Origin: Saccoglossus kowalevskii
Taxonomy: Eukaryota > Hemichordata > Enteropneusta > Harrimaniidae
Length of the DNA: 30,200 bases
NCBI RefSeq assembly: GCF_000003605.2
Contig: NW_003140843.1
Coordinates: 2,138-32,337, forward strand
Reading direction: 5' to 3'
The translations under genes were made by a program, and so were the position numbers. Position 1 is the stretch's first letter; every line of letters starts with the position of its first letter. Below, piece by piece: positions 1-23,535 of this stretch. Below the pieces are notes generated by a model that ran no database searches, had not been told where the DNA came from, and saw nothing but the letters and a program-made list of their open reading frames with translations.

Positions 1-56
1 CATGAGTGACTACAACCACGTAGCTCAGCATGAGTGATTACAACCGTCTAGCTCAG
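1..56. repeat. Two copies of a 28-bp tandem repeat at the window edge
   Basis: The unit CATGAGTGAYTACAACC... ending in TAGCTCAG occurs at 1-28 and 29-56 with a few differences. A third copy starts with TATG and then diverges. The array may continue left of the window. Confidence 0.8.
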
Positions 57-121
57 TATGGATGTTTCTCAAACATGATTTTGTAATAGACCAGTTTTGA
101 GTTCCCTTGTTGCTGGGCTAC
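53..121 (-). CDS. Candidate terminal exon of Efa6 (weak)
   Basis: A possible 69-nt exon follows TTTGCACACAG in phase 0, matching the phase that ends the coiled-coil exon. It reads VAQQQGNSKLVYYKIMFEKH then PY and a TGA stop at 53-55. The pyrimidine tract is poor and the sequence does not resemble the RYExYV continuation of known EFA6 proteins. The stop lies inside a 28-bp tandem repeat. An alternative is that the real last exon lies left of the window. Confidence 0.22.
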   Translation of the reverse strand, partial: VAQQQGNSKLVYYKIMFEKHPY

Positions 122-430
122 CTGTGTGCAAATATGTTAATCAGGGAAAAGAATGCTATGCTTCAAATCACTGGGGTTTATTTACTTTGATATACAGTAT
201 ACAGTATGACATGTTATACATGTATAAGCGTTTCATACTCAATGATGACAAAAGAGGACATAGAACAGAAATGAAGACAAGTCAAGGTATATATCAGTCA
301 AGATATTTTTTAAATAAGACTGTGTAAAACAACATTAACATGTTTTATAAATACAATTAACCCAATATAGAATTGTGGAACCTATGCACATATTTAGTAG
401 CATAACACCAAGAGCAATCAAAACTAGTTT

Positions 431-659
431 ATGAGGTCATAAAATGTTGATATGAGGTCATCAAACATCACTATCAGGTCATCAAATGTTGATATGAGAT
501 CATCACATGTCACTATGATGTCATCAAATGTCGCTATAAGATCATCAAATGTCGCTATAAGGTCATCAAATGTCGTTAGGAGGTCATCAAATGTCGCTAT
601 GAGGTCATCAAACATCACTATGAGGTCATCTAATGTCACTTTAGTCATCTAATGTCACT
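431..659. repeat. Minisatellite with a 21-bp unit, about 11 copies
   Basis: Ten 21-bp units of the form ATGAGGTCATCAAATGTCRCT run from 431 to 640, with a shortened unit to 659. Because 21 is a multiple of three and the unit lacks stops, both strands show open frames here (minus-strand DDLIATF repeats); these are not genes. It lies downstream of the coiled-coil exon, in the next intron or the 3-prime flank. Confidence 0.9.
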
Positions 660-772
660 GATTTTGGCAACCTGCCATAATAACAAATTTCTAGAAGAGC
701 ATACCCTTATTCAATCCTTTTTTTTGCTTACCAACCATACAATAACAACTATAGTGATGTCTCAGGGCTTAC

Positions 773-11820
<11,048 letters not shown>

Positions 11821-11989
11821 CTGAAAATAATCAAAAGGACATATGTCTTGAATAGCTACTTTGCATACATGTAAATGTCTGAAATTCCACATATCTGAAC
11901 ATATTTTGTGCAAAGCGACAGTTGGCAACTGTAAGCGATGATGGTACAAACAGCATGTTTTGTCACAGAATTACATTCCATGACTATAT

Positions 11990-13380
11990 GACAGGGCTTT
12001 CCACATAATGGCAATTTCAGTGAGTGAATGAATCTTGGGTAGTGTTTTGGCTTCCCCACTGAGCATTTAGCACACTCACCCAGTGACCCAGGGTAAGGGT
12101 CAACCCATTTGTTGGGGTATAGCCAAAGCATTTGAACTCTAGATCACCAAATAAATTTAGGGGCAACCAGCCATGCTTTCAAATTACTGAGCTTTATAAT
12201 GGCATGGGGAGAAATAAAAATAAAATCCCTATATTTAAAGAAATAAGTGATTAATCTTTTTTCCCAGATTTGACCAAATCAAGAAACTTGTTCAAGAAAA
12301 TGTTTTTATAAAGTTACATGTTAATAGTCACAAAACTTTGGAAAGTCAGTTTAAAAAGTTTTCTGCAGTTAAACTTCAGTTTGCAAATTCCTTATAATTT
12401 ACCAGGGTACACACATTTTATTTTCATTAAAGGAGAGTGGCATATCTTCAGACTGTGTTCTATTGTATGCACTCCTTGGAGACAAGCAGCTATTCAATCT
12501 CATGATCTAAGGTGTCACCTTTACATACCAGTACATGTTATATCTGTCTGGTGAAAAATCATGTGTCTTGTTTGTGCCCCCCCCCCTCGAGAAACAAATA
12601 TAAACCCCCTAGAAACTGTAATGAATTAGACATTGATTTGAATGAGAAATTAACGCATCTACATTGTACTAGAAGTTAACCAACTAACAGTTATTTTGTA
12701 GTTAATATGAAAATAAATTGGATGAATTAGTATAAAGTATACACATTGTTTGGTGTGTGTTTCAAGTGTAGTACTGGTAACATAACTCATAATATTACGG
12801 TACACACATTAACAAATGAATAATATTTGAATCAGGGTTTAATATTAATAACTGCTTTGTTGTGCATGTACACGTACATGTGACCTTTTATACTATTCCC
12901 TTATCTTGACAGAAAGCACAAAAAATCTGATGTCCTCCTCTGGTAACACTCCAAGTCAAGTTTCAGACACTTTACACATACATATAGTATGGTTGTCAAA
13001 CACTTGAAATTGGGCATAACAATCTGAGTATTATGTTGTTGAATATCACAACAATGAAGCGTTGTCTAGAGCACTTTTACATCACCATCTATGAATGATT
13101 ACAACAACACTTAAGTCAAATTATTTAGTTGAAGAGTAATTCTAAAGACATGGACTAAAATTTTTAGTTCAAGGCAACTGCTTGTTTCTGTTTTAGCATT
13201 ACTACAAGAATAAAACTTTTAAAATTAATGCATCAATGCGAGAGATTCTATAAAATCAGGAATCAGCATATATATGTACAGTAAAACAATAAACGATGCT
13301 TGATTTGTGATGATTTTTTAGAAATTTTGAATCCGATCTTCAAACAAATACATATGTATATCTATTACCGGTACATGAAA
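11990..13380. other. Non-coding stretch upstream of the PDZ exon
   Basis: No supported exon. It contains a poly-C run (about 12577-12588), a block at 11991-12130 starting CAGGGCTTTCCACATAATGG that looks like an old repeat, and AT-rich filler. The first half of the PDZ domain was searched for here on the minus strand and not found. Confidence 0.45.
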
Positions 13381-13384
13381 TATA

Positions 13385-13790
13385 TAAAATTTGAACATAA
13401 TCGGTCAAAGCATGTCAAAGATATGGCACTCGAGTGGCATTCATTAAAACAAAATGGCCACCATTTGGCCATTTTGATTCTGATCTGAAAAACAAAATGA
13501 CATGCATCAAGGTCCCATAATGTCCCATTGTTACCAAGTTTGAACAAATCTGTAAACAGCCGAAATTCGGTTGCAGAATGCCAGAAATGCTTAATTTTGT
13601 TTTTGCAGTATAAAAATGGCTGCCATTCAGCCAACTTGAATCAGATCATGTAACAAATTGAAGTGCGTATGTATAATATTATGTACGATGTATGTGTGAA
13701 GTTTGAATGTAATCTGTCTAGGCATGTCTAAGTTACAGGGTCAGACGCACACACGGACACACACAGAGGTCAATCCATAAGTGGACTAAT
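13385..13790. repeat. Dispersed repeat with two internal copies
   Basis: AATTTGAACATAATCGGTCA and AAGCATGTCAAAG at 13388 are echoed by AGTTTGAATGTAATCTGTCT and AGGCATGTCTAAG at about 13699. AAAATGGCCACCATTTGGCC at 13451 is echoed by AAAATGGCTGCCATTCAGCC at 13613. It ends in a C/A-rich run (ACGCACACACGGACACAC). This is typical of old interspersed repeats in marine invertebrates. The frames through it on both strands are not genes. Confidence 0.6.
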
Positions 13791-16350
13791 AAGTGGACGA
13801 GGACTAATAAAATTGCCACGACTCATCCAGGCTAGAAGATCTCTACAAAATCATCTGTGGAGATCTTAATCACAATGAAATTCCATTGTATGAAATATGA
13901 ATTGCGGGAAATTAAGATAGGAAAATTTTTAGGACATTTAGTACATCATGTAAATTGTTTCACCTTCCGATTTGATTTTAAATGATCAAAATACGCATAC
14001 GTGTTTTGCATCATTTTCTGATACGTATAGATTCACATAGCCTTGAATCTACAATTGTGACCACAAGTAACATCCCATAGTCAAATAAGACTGATATGGC
14101 ATGTACTGGATTAGTCACTTTTACATTAGTCTGCATTCATGCACCTTCACCTTTGAACTTTTCACCTTAAGTCACAGTGCCTCCAGCAAAATGTGCCTAC
14201 TTTTCCAATATGGCCACCTCTACGTTTGTAGAGTGAAACAAGACAAATGAGACAACCTCCCATGAATCTTGACTAAAATGATTAAGATGTAATTAGTAGC
14301 AGAAAAGTAATTTACTCTTATTGTTACCATTGTGCACATTGTGGATAGTGCATACAAGTGGGTCACCTATACACAAGCATACATTTTGTATAGCACTACA
14401 TATTAAAAAAGGTTTGTCTATTCTGTGGAGCTACGTCACAGAACGTTCCACGTTGTTAAGACGCACATCACTGTACCATGTATATCTATTAGCTCAGTGT
14501 GAGCTGCTACGGAACGCTGGTCGAAGAGCTGGTGAAAATAGCTAAATTCCAGAAAACAAAACAAAATCAACTTTCAAGTAATCCTGAACAACCAAATTTA
14601 TATCTGTTGCACATGCAAGGGTAATCATGTCACACTGTTCAGTCTTAACAACCATCCCAAGTACCAAGTTTTCTGTCTTTGTTTTCATTGTGATGGTTGC
14701 CAGGCGGTGAAAATGCCGGATGTCCGCCACCGAGAATAGGCCATTTTAGCAAATTGGATCTGAACTAGTTCTTGACTTATAAACCTCAATTGTAAGCATT
14801 TATTAACCTTAAATGGCTGCCAAGCATGGTTTAAAACACTCATTCCATTCAATTTCACATTTATCAATAGTAAGCAGAGTCCATCATTAAATAAAACGTC
14901 AACAATTGTAAGAATAGACAAGAAGCGGAAAAATGTACAAATACAAGTTAGCAAAACAGCATATCAGATGGGTGTTAAAAATTGGTATTTATTACTGACT
15001 TGATTTATTAGTACTTGTGTAGAGTAGTGAATAATGAGTAAAACCAGCCTAGACATGTGAAATCAAGCACATGGTAGTTTGTAAATGTAAATATACAAGA
15101 CACAGCATATTTCAGTGTCTGTTTCGATGACACAAATCTGTCACTTTCTAGTTCAAACAAGTTCAAATGTCATGTGATTAAAATGATCTAAATGAAAGGG
15201 TCAGCCACTGTAGCACAAGCCTAAAACATGAGTAACATTTAACTTAAAATCATCATACTTGTAGACTCTTAGCAAAAGAGGAAATATTTTGACTGAGTAA
15301 TCATGCTTCTGATAATGTTAACCCAACTCACAGACAGACACAACTCCCAACAACTCTTGTTTACAAACATGTCATGGCCTCCTCTGCACAGAAGTTAACA
15401 GAATTCCAAGCACATCGCAATCCTACCATACCAATCCACTATCACAATCAATCAGAAAACAAAACTAACATTCTACACTTCAGTACAGCAACCCTTTCTG
15501 ATCAACTTTTGGTAAAACATGAAAGAAACAACCTTGTACAATACACATACTCACCAGACAGCAATAAGCTTTACAGGACTAAAGAATTCCGTACATGTAT
15601 GCGCGTTGCCTTCAGGCCCCTTAACCTAAGACATAAAACATATTTAATGGCCTATTGACAGTCTAAGCCTACCACTTAAGACATAATGCTTTCTCTGTTG
15701 TATAAAGACTTGTCAGCTAAAACTCTAATCAACTTGTATATTGTGTTACGCCAAATGAAACCAGTGATATGGTATTTAGTTAAGCATTAGTACAAGTGGG
15801 GGACTGTCTGTAGGGAGTTGAATGATGTACACTTATACTAGTTTCCTAAACTGTAATTTGTAGTCCATTACAAAATTTGCATGATAAACAGGAGCTAGAT
15901 TTCAAATCCTATTTCTATGAAGTACCAGAAACATCTTTAGTCAAAGTACATTTATTAATTTGTCAATCCTGAACCTAACAGGTATATTGGTTTACATATA
16001 GAACCAATTTTTAGTTGGAGGTAGGGTTGGTCGGTTGACGATGGCGGTTGTTAGAGCGACTTATTTTCAAACCATGTATATAAAGAGGCTTTTTTGAAGA
16101 AAAAAAAAACAGACCCGAGGAAATGATTTTAGATATTGATTTTTAATGTTTACAGTTGGTGCAAACAAAATTTGCAGCTTCCCTGGGAGAGACCTTATTA
16201 ATGATCCAATAATCCTCATCTACTTCCGCCAGACGGTTGAAGTAACCGCAAATAAGATTCGTACAGAAAATTTACAACTTCATTTGTAAAGTCACAACAA
16301 TGTTCCAATATGGAAACAGACAACTTCACTATACTACATGTACATTTGTA
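13791..16350. other. Long stretch without supported genes
   Basis: I see no splice-bounded protein match. 14321-14545 and 15374-15658 hold plus-strand frames of 74 and 94 codons without recognisable domains. 14540-14760 has a less AT-rich block with a GGCGG...CCGCC mini-palindrome near 14704. 16020-16270 contains scattered CpGs and may be an old transposon remnant. Confidence 0.4.
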
Positions 16351-16351
16351 T

Positions 16352-16661
16352 CAGGGATTGAAATAGAATTTTTTCCCTGCATGCACAGTGTGCATGTTGA
16401 ATTTGAAATTTACCTGCACTAACTTGTTGTGAAATGCACCACTTTTAAAGTTTAAATAAAATTTACGGTTTATCGATTGATGATTGATTTTTTAGTTGTC
16501 TTACAATGTTGGTTGAACTTTATTTAGGCTTAGTGAATATAATGAAAACATTTCGTGTCAATTTCTACATGCACAGCATGCACATTGTATTTTGAGTTTA
16601 CTTGCACTAGCTAATAATCTATGTGCATAGTGCAGTGTGCACCAGAGTATTTCGACCCCTG
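16352..16661. mobile_element. 310-bp inverted-terminus element with TGTAT duplication
   Basis: The left end CAGGGATTGAAATA and right end TATTTCGACCCCTG are near-perfect inverse copies. TGTAT directly flanks both ends (16347-16351 and 16662-16666), a plausible target duplication. Inside are two direct copies of a block starting CATGCACAG..TGCA and ending TTTAC.TGCACTA, about 190 bp apart. The CAGGG start recalls hAT-type ends, but the duplication is shorter than the usual 8 bp. Confidence 0.75.
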
Positions 16662-19600
16662 TGTATGTACAATGTACCTAGACAAAAATTAATTATTCCA
16701 AAATCAAGCGGTGTCAGGAGAAGGAAGATTTTGCAAAGTTTTGCAAATTGTTTTCATAACATTAGATTATTAGATAGTCTCTTGCTATATTGCTATGTTG
16801 ACATACATGTAGGGACTTTTCTAGAGAGTTTGCCAATTCCCTGTACAAATCTTGTGTCCACCTGCTGTAAGTGTTACTACTTATTGTTGAAACATGTACA
16901 CATGTTACCATGGAATGGTTCAGAACATTTCTGAGACACTGACATGTACATTGTATACTATCCGTAGCAGATTTGTTTTTTTCTAGAAAGACAAATCATG
17001 CCTAAGTCTAAGAGAAAGAGATGAGTAATACTAGTCCTTATGAAACTTTTCTGAGAGAAAAAAAAGAGATTTTTCATGTAGGCTGTGTGAGGGAGCTATA
17101 GCAATGAGATCAATAATAATATACTAGTAATCAGAAAAGCTCTTCAAATACAGCAGGGAACAAAAATCAAAATACTACATGTACAATTCTTCATTCCATT
17201 CTACATATCTTTTATTTAATGTTAATGCATCAACTTCATGACCAAGCCATACAGTTACTGTGTTCTCCCAAGGTGTTTTAAACCATACCTTGAAATGCCA
17301 TGCTGACTGGAACTTTCAAGAAAATATGTAAATAGGACTGATTTTGTCAAAATGGAATCCCGAAAATCAAGTTCAGTCAGCTTGTTGACTGTCAGTGTTA
17401 GGGAGGTCAGTCTTTAAAAAAAAAAAAAATTGTAGAGGGCACACTGCACTGTATGTATTGCTACAAAAACATGTATGCAAATTAGCTATCAAATTTGGGC
17501 ATTCACACGGCATTTGGGCATTAATACAAGTATGGAACATGTAATTTTGTTTTTCACATTGCAATGACTGTGATTTTACCTAATTTTAACTTGATGGCAG
17601 TGATTGGGGAATCCGGTTACTTTATCCTCTGTCGTCAGCATGAATGCACAATGTCATTCAAAGCTGACATTTAAAACTGAGGTCTGATGAGATGAGATGG
17701 ACACGTAAGAATTTTAATGTTAAGGTCATTAAACGCTGTGACCTTTTGAGTTTGTGATCGTCATTTTGAGACAAGTTGTGGTTACATTTATATCTATGAG
17801 ACAAAAGTTTTCAGTTTATAATACCACATTAAAATCTCTGTTGACTGGAATTCATATTTATAATACATGTACAATGTATGAAGTCACTGATGAGAGACAA
17901 AGTTTCCTGAAAATTTTCTAAAAGGGCGTTGATTGTCATGCCACGCATACTTGAGATATGGGTAGTATATAAACAAAGAGGGCAACTTTGATTGTTACAC
18001 AAATCAACATATACTATTGGAATCCATCAAAAGACTCATTCCGGATCAAAACTCGCACTGATGCTTGTCATTGGAAGATTGGCATTGGGTTGTGGGAAAA
18101 TCGAAACAAATCTCGCACACACATGATGTGACGCGAACCATCCTTTCAACATCAAAGTAAACTTTTGGCATATTTCACAATACATATATGTATAAACCTG
18201 CATTTCCATTTTTGTTTTCAAAATTTGTTATCAATAACTTTCACTAATAAAAATGTTAAATTAATTTTTCACTGCTTGAAATTAGATCATTTAATGGCGT
18301 TTGACATGGAAATTTTCACTTCGACAAAATTTCACAATTTTTATTAATTTGTAGAATTTGCAATTATTTATCAAGAAAATAAAGCGGTTAACAGTATAGC
18401 CATTTGGTCTGAAAGTAATTATCATACGTTCCCATAGCTACATACATTTGTATAAAAAGCATGTAAAAAATAGGAGAGATTTAAACCACAAAATGTTGAC
18501 GTTTTGCCACGAGTCACGATCATGTGATCATATCCCATCAATTATATATTACAAGTAAAGACTATAATGTAAAGAGAAAATAATTAAAGTTAATATTTGT
18601 GAACCGCCATAAAAATAAAATTTAATTATCCACGTTTAACTTATGATCAGGTATTATGCGTTTTATTACCACAGTAAATCAAGTCAGAAAAATTGTGACA
18701 AAAGAAATATTCATTACGCCAGGTTTAATACCCATAATTAGCTGAATTCAGTGAGCTAATATCATTACTGTAAATGTTTGCAGTTGATTTATAGAGCATT
18801 TATGAAGAACAAAATTTTATGATAAAAGATGTCAGTTAAAACTGTCACTTTCATAAAACATCTCAATTTAGCCTGACTCATTCAAGTTCAAGAATAAATT
18901 CAGAGCATCTTATCTTTATTTAATCATATTGTATGAAATTTGTTTCACATGTGAGAATCTCCTCTCTATATTCATATTCTTTTCATATTCTACATGTAAA
19001 GTTGGAAAATCCAACTCATTAAAATGTAATTAATACCGTACAGTATATGGTTGAAATAAGTTGAATTTTAATGATCGAGTAAGCAATTTTTACTTTATCT
19101 GTAAAATGGCGTACTAATAGAGCAAATACAGTATCCCTGCTCTGATGGACTGCACATTCTGTGTGTGCAGAATACTGATATACAAGTTTCAGTATCCATT
19201 CAATCTCTGTAATGATCAGGAGTTTTGGAATTGATACAGACACACAATACCTCTTACAATTATTTCATCAATAGTCATGGTTCATGAATATGCAAAATAG
19301 TGAAAAGTCAATATATACAAACATATAAAAATTTATGTTTATGGATATTCCATTGTCATTGTTTCTTTGACTAGCAAAAAGCTGAATTCCTGACTCAATT
19401 TGAAAAGATGAAATTATGATTGACAGGTTGACTACAATATAATTGTAAGATAACAGGTCATGTGATGTCAGGGTCATAGAATTGTAATCAGTGGGGATGA
19501 CAGGGCATAAATTGATGGGAACTGTTCTGACACTACGAGGTGCATGTTTAACAAAGATTGACAGTTGGACCATACCATTATGTCAGGTAACAGTACAATG

Positions 19601-19696
19601 CGAATTTAGTGTCAAACATTTTGTAATATTAATCAGTAGTGGTGAAGTAATCATGTTGGAACTGATGTCAAATATTAATTAAATGAATGGTTCATG
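16662..19696. other. Three kilobases without supported genes
   Basis: AT-rich non-coding sequence with no recognised protein or RNA. It contains a poly-A run at 17416-17429. A slightly CpG-richer block at 18030-18140 could be an old repeat. Isolated words at 19112-19133 (CTAATAGAGCAAATACAGTA) resemble the termini of the 20166-20278 element. Confidence 0.4.
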
Positions 19697-20114
19697 AACC
19701 AACAATATGTATAAAGCATGACATTGAACACCAGCTGGAAAATATTTTTAGATATTTTTCACAAGGGATCACATCAAAATTCTACTCACTGGAAATAAAA
19801 TAAATGCCCTGAATTCATCTTTATGTTATTTTTTAGAACCTGTATTGGACATACTGGTAGAGGGCGCTATTTTAGATGAAACTCAGATGATCATCTCATT
19901 ATACAAACCAACAATATGTATAAAGCATGACATTGAACACCAGCTGGAAAATATTTTTAGATATTTTTCACAAGGAATCACATCAAAATTCTACTCACTG
20001 GAAATAAAATAAATGCCCTGAATTCATCTTTATGTTATTTTTTAGAACCTGTATTGGACATACTGGTAGAGGGCGCTATTTTAGATGAAACTCAGATGAT
20101 CATCTCATTATACA
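19697..20114. repeat. 209-bp nearly perfect tandem duplication
   Basis: Positions 19697-19905 are repeated at 19906-20114 with a single difference noticed (AAGGGATC versus AAGGAATC). The copies join without a gap. The high identity points to a recent event or to unmerged haplotypes in the assembly. Each copy includes TAGAGGGCGCTATTTTAGAT. Confidence 0.93.
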
Positions 20115-20165
20115 AACTTGAATGCAAAAATGAGAGAAGCAGACAAGTACCACTAAAATCACTGC

Positions 20166-20278
20166 ATTACCGTATTTGCTCTATCAAAAGTGCATGAGAC
20201 AGATGTGTATAGACAAGCTAACTGTTGGTTGGTGCTTCTATTGAAGATGCACTTCTAATAGAGCAAAAAAGTGGTAAT
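20166..20278. mobile_element. 113-bp fold-back element (GCTCTAT/ATAGAGC type)
   Basis: ATTACCGTATTTGCTCTATC with AAAAGTGCAT is mirrored by ATGCACTTCTAATAGAGC and GTGGTAAT at the right end. Internal GCTTCTATTGAAGATGCACT resembles the interior of 26885-27060, so both probably belong to one family. It lies 51 bp from the end of the tandem duplication. Confidence 0.6.
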
Positions 20279-21440
20279 TTTTATGATTTAAGTGCAATCA
20301 TATGAACAAAACTTTGTGAAAGTTACTTTGACTCACAGTCTCAAAGATCCTAGGGAAATAATCATTCATGTACTAGAAAATTTTGCGATTTTCCTTGATG
20401 CATAGATTTTACAAATATTTGTCATAAAAGTTTATCTTCTAGATTCAGGCTGAAGTATAAAAACAACACAATGACTGACAGTATGTACAGTGCACAGATG
20501 ACATGTTATTCTTAACTACTTTGTAGATGTCGATATAAAATATCAAACACACACTGAGTAGTTCTCTTCAATATCCTATATTTTGTATTTCAAGTGATCA
20601 TTTACAACATAAAAATAAATCACATGTGGTTAGTAAAACAAACTACATTGGCCAAATAAAAATTTATTATGGTTACTATAAAGTGCTTTTTGAAAATAGA
20701 GTAAGTAGGTAGAAATATTTCATTTTTTTCATCTAGCTACATGTAAAAATGAGATAAATCATGTTTAAAGTTGTTTACATAACCCAGTTTTGAATTTTTG
20801 TAAGATTTCATTCAAAGCCTGGCACAATTTTGTGCCATCACATTTTCCCAAATATGGCCAAAAAACGTTTAGGATCCGGCAGGAAAAAAAGGGTTGTTGT
20901 GTTATAGGAACCATAAATTTGTTTTCTCCTTGCCTCGCAAAGGCATTAACTTGTGTTATGTTTTTAATACGTATCACAGCTTGGCACTCTTGTTTGCCCA
21001 CGATTTTTTTTATTAACTAAATGGCAGTTTTAAAATCAGATTAACTGCATGTCCATTTTACTGCCAAGCTTTGTGCATTTTTTTCATTTTACTTTGTGAC
21101 AAAGTGGCCATAACAAAATTGTTGTTGAAGAGCAATGGTTGTCTTGACAACGCGTGTAAAATACACTTTATTACAAAATTTTACGTGCTGTATGGTGACC
21201 ATGGTCATGGATGGATTTTTTGTAACCTTGTTTGAACAGAGACATTACCGAAAATTTAATAAATGTACTGTAATTCAGTAAGACAAAATTTTGTAAAAGT
21301 GGCTGACAGTGAGTTTTGTATAAACAGAGAGATTTTTAGTTACAAAATTTCACCAACTTGTCTAACAAAATTAATACAGTTTACAGTATGACTCAAATAA
21401 AAGCCATAATATTTTATTTGATATTTAATTTTTTCTTAAA
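20279..21440. other. Non-coding stretch, nothing firm
   Basis: AT-rich sequence. 20765-21120 has open frames on both strands with no recognisable domain; the paired CATTTTCCCAAATATGGCC and AAAGTGGCCATAAC words suggest a decayed repeat. Confidence 0.4.
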
Positions 21441-21605
21441 CTCAACAAAATTGACCATCATCAAATGTATACCCAAAAATAGTTTCACATTAGTTGAATC
21501 TCATGCAATGTTTTGATGCCATTATGCTATGACCTTTGTTTTTCCAGTTTTTATGTACAATTTCACATAACACTGGATCTCACAGTGAACGGTAAATGGT
21601 CTATT
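21441..21605 (+). repeat. CpG-decayed copy of a dispersed repeat
   Basis: It aligns in the same orientation with 25324-25522: ATCATCAAATGT, then GCTATGACCTTTGTTT, ATTTCAC.ATAAC and AATGGTCTATT are shared. Where the other copy has CpG, this one often has TG or CA (for example TCTCATGCAATG against CCCACGCGATG). Confidence 0.75.
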
Positions 21606-22192
21606 CAGTGTGGCAGCTTAAAAACTGATGGTGATCTACACACACATGTCTCTTAGCATTACACAAATTTTTGCGACTAACCACATTCTCTGTTTTTATC
21701 TTGCTCAACTGAATTGTGGATAAATAATCATTTATCAACAACAACAATTGCACACCTGCAGTTGCGAAGACTACATGTACAACCCTTCAACTAGAATTCT
21801 GTAATCTTTATCAAAACAGACAAACCATGCATGTGATGCTAATTTCGACACTGTAGACCTACATCTATAACCCAAGGTGCTTTTTAACATTATTTTCCCG
21901 TAATACTTGCAGGGATTCACTTAGAAAGAGAATGCATTTGGAATTTTAATGATCACTTAGAGAGTAAGAGAGATATACCGCATCACTCTAAAAAATAACT
22001 TACCCCACAAACGTTGGAGATATTATTTGTTCTCCCAATTTTCAACCACAATTATACTATCACAGAATGAGGTCTTTACACAGAATGAGTTTATAACATA
22101 TCCTTATTTGTATCTCATCCGGTCATTATTCATAAAATTGAGATATTTTTGGTTACTTGTTAACTAAGTACTCTTACAGCAATTAGTCAATG

Positions 22193-22310
22193 AGCAGGGA
22201 AATAGACATGATGGAACAGTTGTATAGTCATTGAGACAGTAAGCAAGGAAATAGACATGATGGAACAGTTGTACAGTCATTGAGACAGAGCAAGGAAATA
22301 GACATGATAC
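22193..22310. repeat. Tandem repeat, 47-49-bp unit, about 2.4 copies
   Basis: AGCARGGAAATAGACATGAT followed by GGAACAGTTGTAYAGTCATT and GAGACAG recurs at 22193, 22242 and 22289, where the third copy is cut off. Confidence 0.85.
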
Positions 22311-23420
22311 ATGTACAGCTTTTTACAAAAAGGTAAATTGTTTTTGGCATTACATGTATAATATTAATATTATAGCAGATTTGATCATAAACTTAAGCCT
22401 TGAATCGACTTTCAACAGGTGGTTGTAAATCACATGAAATCTAATCTTACTACGGTAATTCATACTCAGAATTGTCAGGAATTATGTATCTTATACTGAA
22501 TATTTTTGTGATGATTACACCTACATTTTATTTATGCTGCAAGAATTGAAACTATTATGTTAAAAAGTCGATAACCAGAAAGTATAAACAAAGTATAATG
22601 ATGGATGGCTGCCACCTTACAAAATACATGTATGTAATAAACCCTGGTATGATATACTCAAGTACTCTCAAGTTATTGATGTCATCAATGACATGCCATA
22701 CTGCTGGGAACAGTGAATTCTAAAAGATCCATCAACGATATCAGACTAACAGCTGTATGTCTAGCTCACGAAAGTATTCAAGGAATGAGAGATAGTTTAC
22801 AAAAGAACATTATATGGTTTCCTGCGTTTTTTAGTCTATCATATTTGTTATATTGTCAGAGAGCAAAACGAAAGTCAGGAAATATTGAATTTTATCTCTA
22901 AGTATTATATGAATATTGAAATAGAATGAATTGATTTTAAAAGAGATGAAAGTTTTAGTATCATAGCTAAGGAATTGAAAAAAAGAGAGAAAGAAATGAG
23001 GTTAATTTTATATGGGTCGTATCTGAATGTTTTTTTCAACTCATCTCCTGACTTAAGATTTGTCCACAAAGACAAGCGGCAATATGTAGACTGTCGCCAA
23101 TGGATTAAGATTAGAATGACCCACTAGACATTAGGTATGTCCTATGTCTGATCTACATGTACAAATCCTGAACTCAATCAGTCTGTGCATATAAAATAAA
23201 TTTAAAGTACATCAGCCTAGGTCTTGTCAGTTGTACTAATTGGATTTGATCTATAATGAGTTTACAATGCATATACATGTATGTGGTTTGAATTTAATTT
23301 TCTACAGTATTGAGACAAGTTATACTGCTACAGTCAGAATGCTGGGATATAAGCTTGCCAAACATGTACATGTGAATCAATTAGTTTAACAGAACTCAAA
23401 TAAGCTTCTAGTATATAGCC
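22311..23420. other. Non-coding stretch
   Basis: Nothing recognised. It includes a near-palindrome ATTGATGTCATCAAT at about 22675-22690 and several ACATGTAC words. Confidence 0.4.
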
Positions 23421-23424
23421 TTAC

Positions 23425-23535
23425 CTTGAGGGAAAAATAGTTGCAATACCAGCCGTGGGCAATGACCCACTTTACTATCTCTCCAATGGAGTCCATATAT
23501 GTGTATGATAATATAAAGTCTGTGTTTGTGTTCAT
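23425..23535 (-). CDS. Candidate upstream coding exon (weak)
   Basis: A minus-strand frame starting with ATG at 23533-23535 reads MNTNTDFILSYTYMDSIGEI then VKWVIAHGWYCNYFSLK and ends exactly at CTCAAG|GTAAGG, a good donor, in phase 0. It lies about 1.7 kb downstream, in the sense of transcription, of the CpG-rich island at 25.2-25.5 kb, so a 5-prime exon is conceivable. I recognise no domain, the frame is closed by TGA just upstream, and 37 codons may occur by chance. It does not supply the missing PDZ half. Confidence 0.18.

Noticed and set aside
424-648. Minus-strand 74-codon frame of DDLIATF repeats
   Set aside because: It is the translation of the 21-bp minisatellite; both strands are open because the unit is a multiple of three without stops.
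12917-12948. Plus-strand mini-exon between TATCTTGACAG and CTCTG|GTAACA
   Set aside because: No partner exons on the plus strand; the splice-like words are expected by chance in AT-rich DNA.
15374-15658. Plus-strand 94-codon frame
   Set aside because: No recognisable domain, the frame does not end at a donor or begin at an acceptor, and the composition is like its surroundings.
16150-16280. Minus-strand frame containing GYFNRLAEVDEDYWIINK
   Set aside because: It looks protein-like by eye but is short, has no convincing splice acceptor and no family match; possibly a transposon remnant. A translated search would decide.
22193-22310. CRISPR-like array
   Set aside because: The units are simple tandem copies without distinct spacers, in an animal genome.
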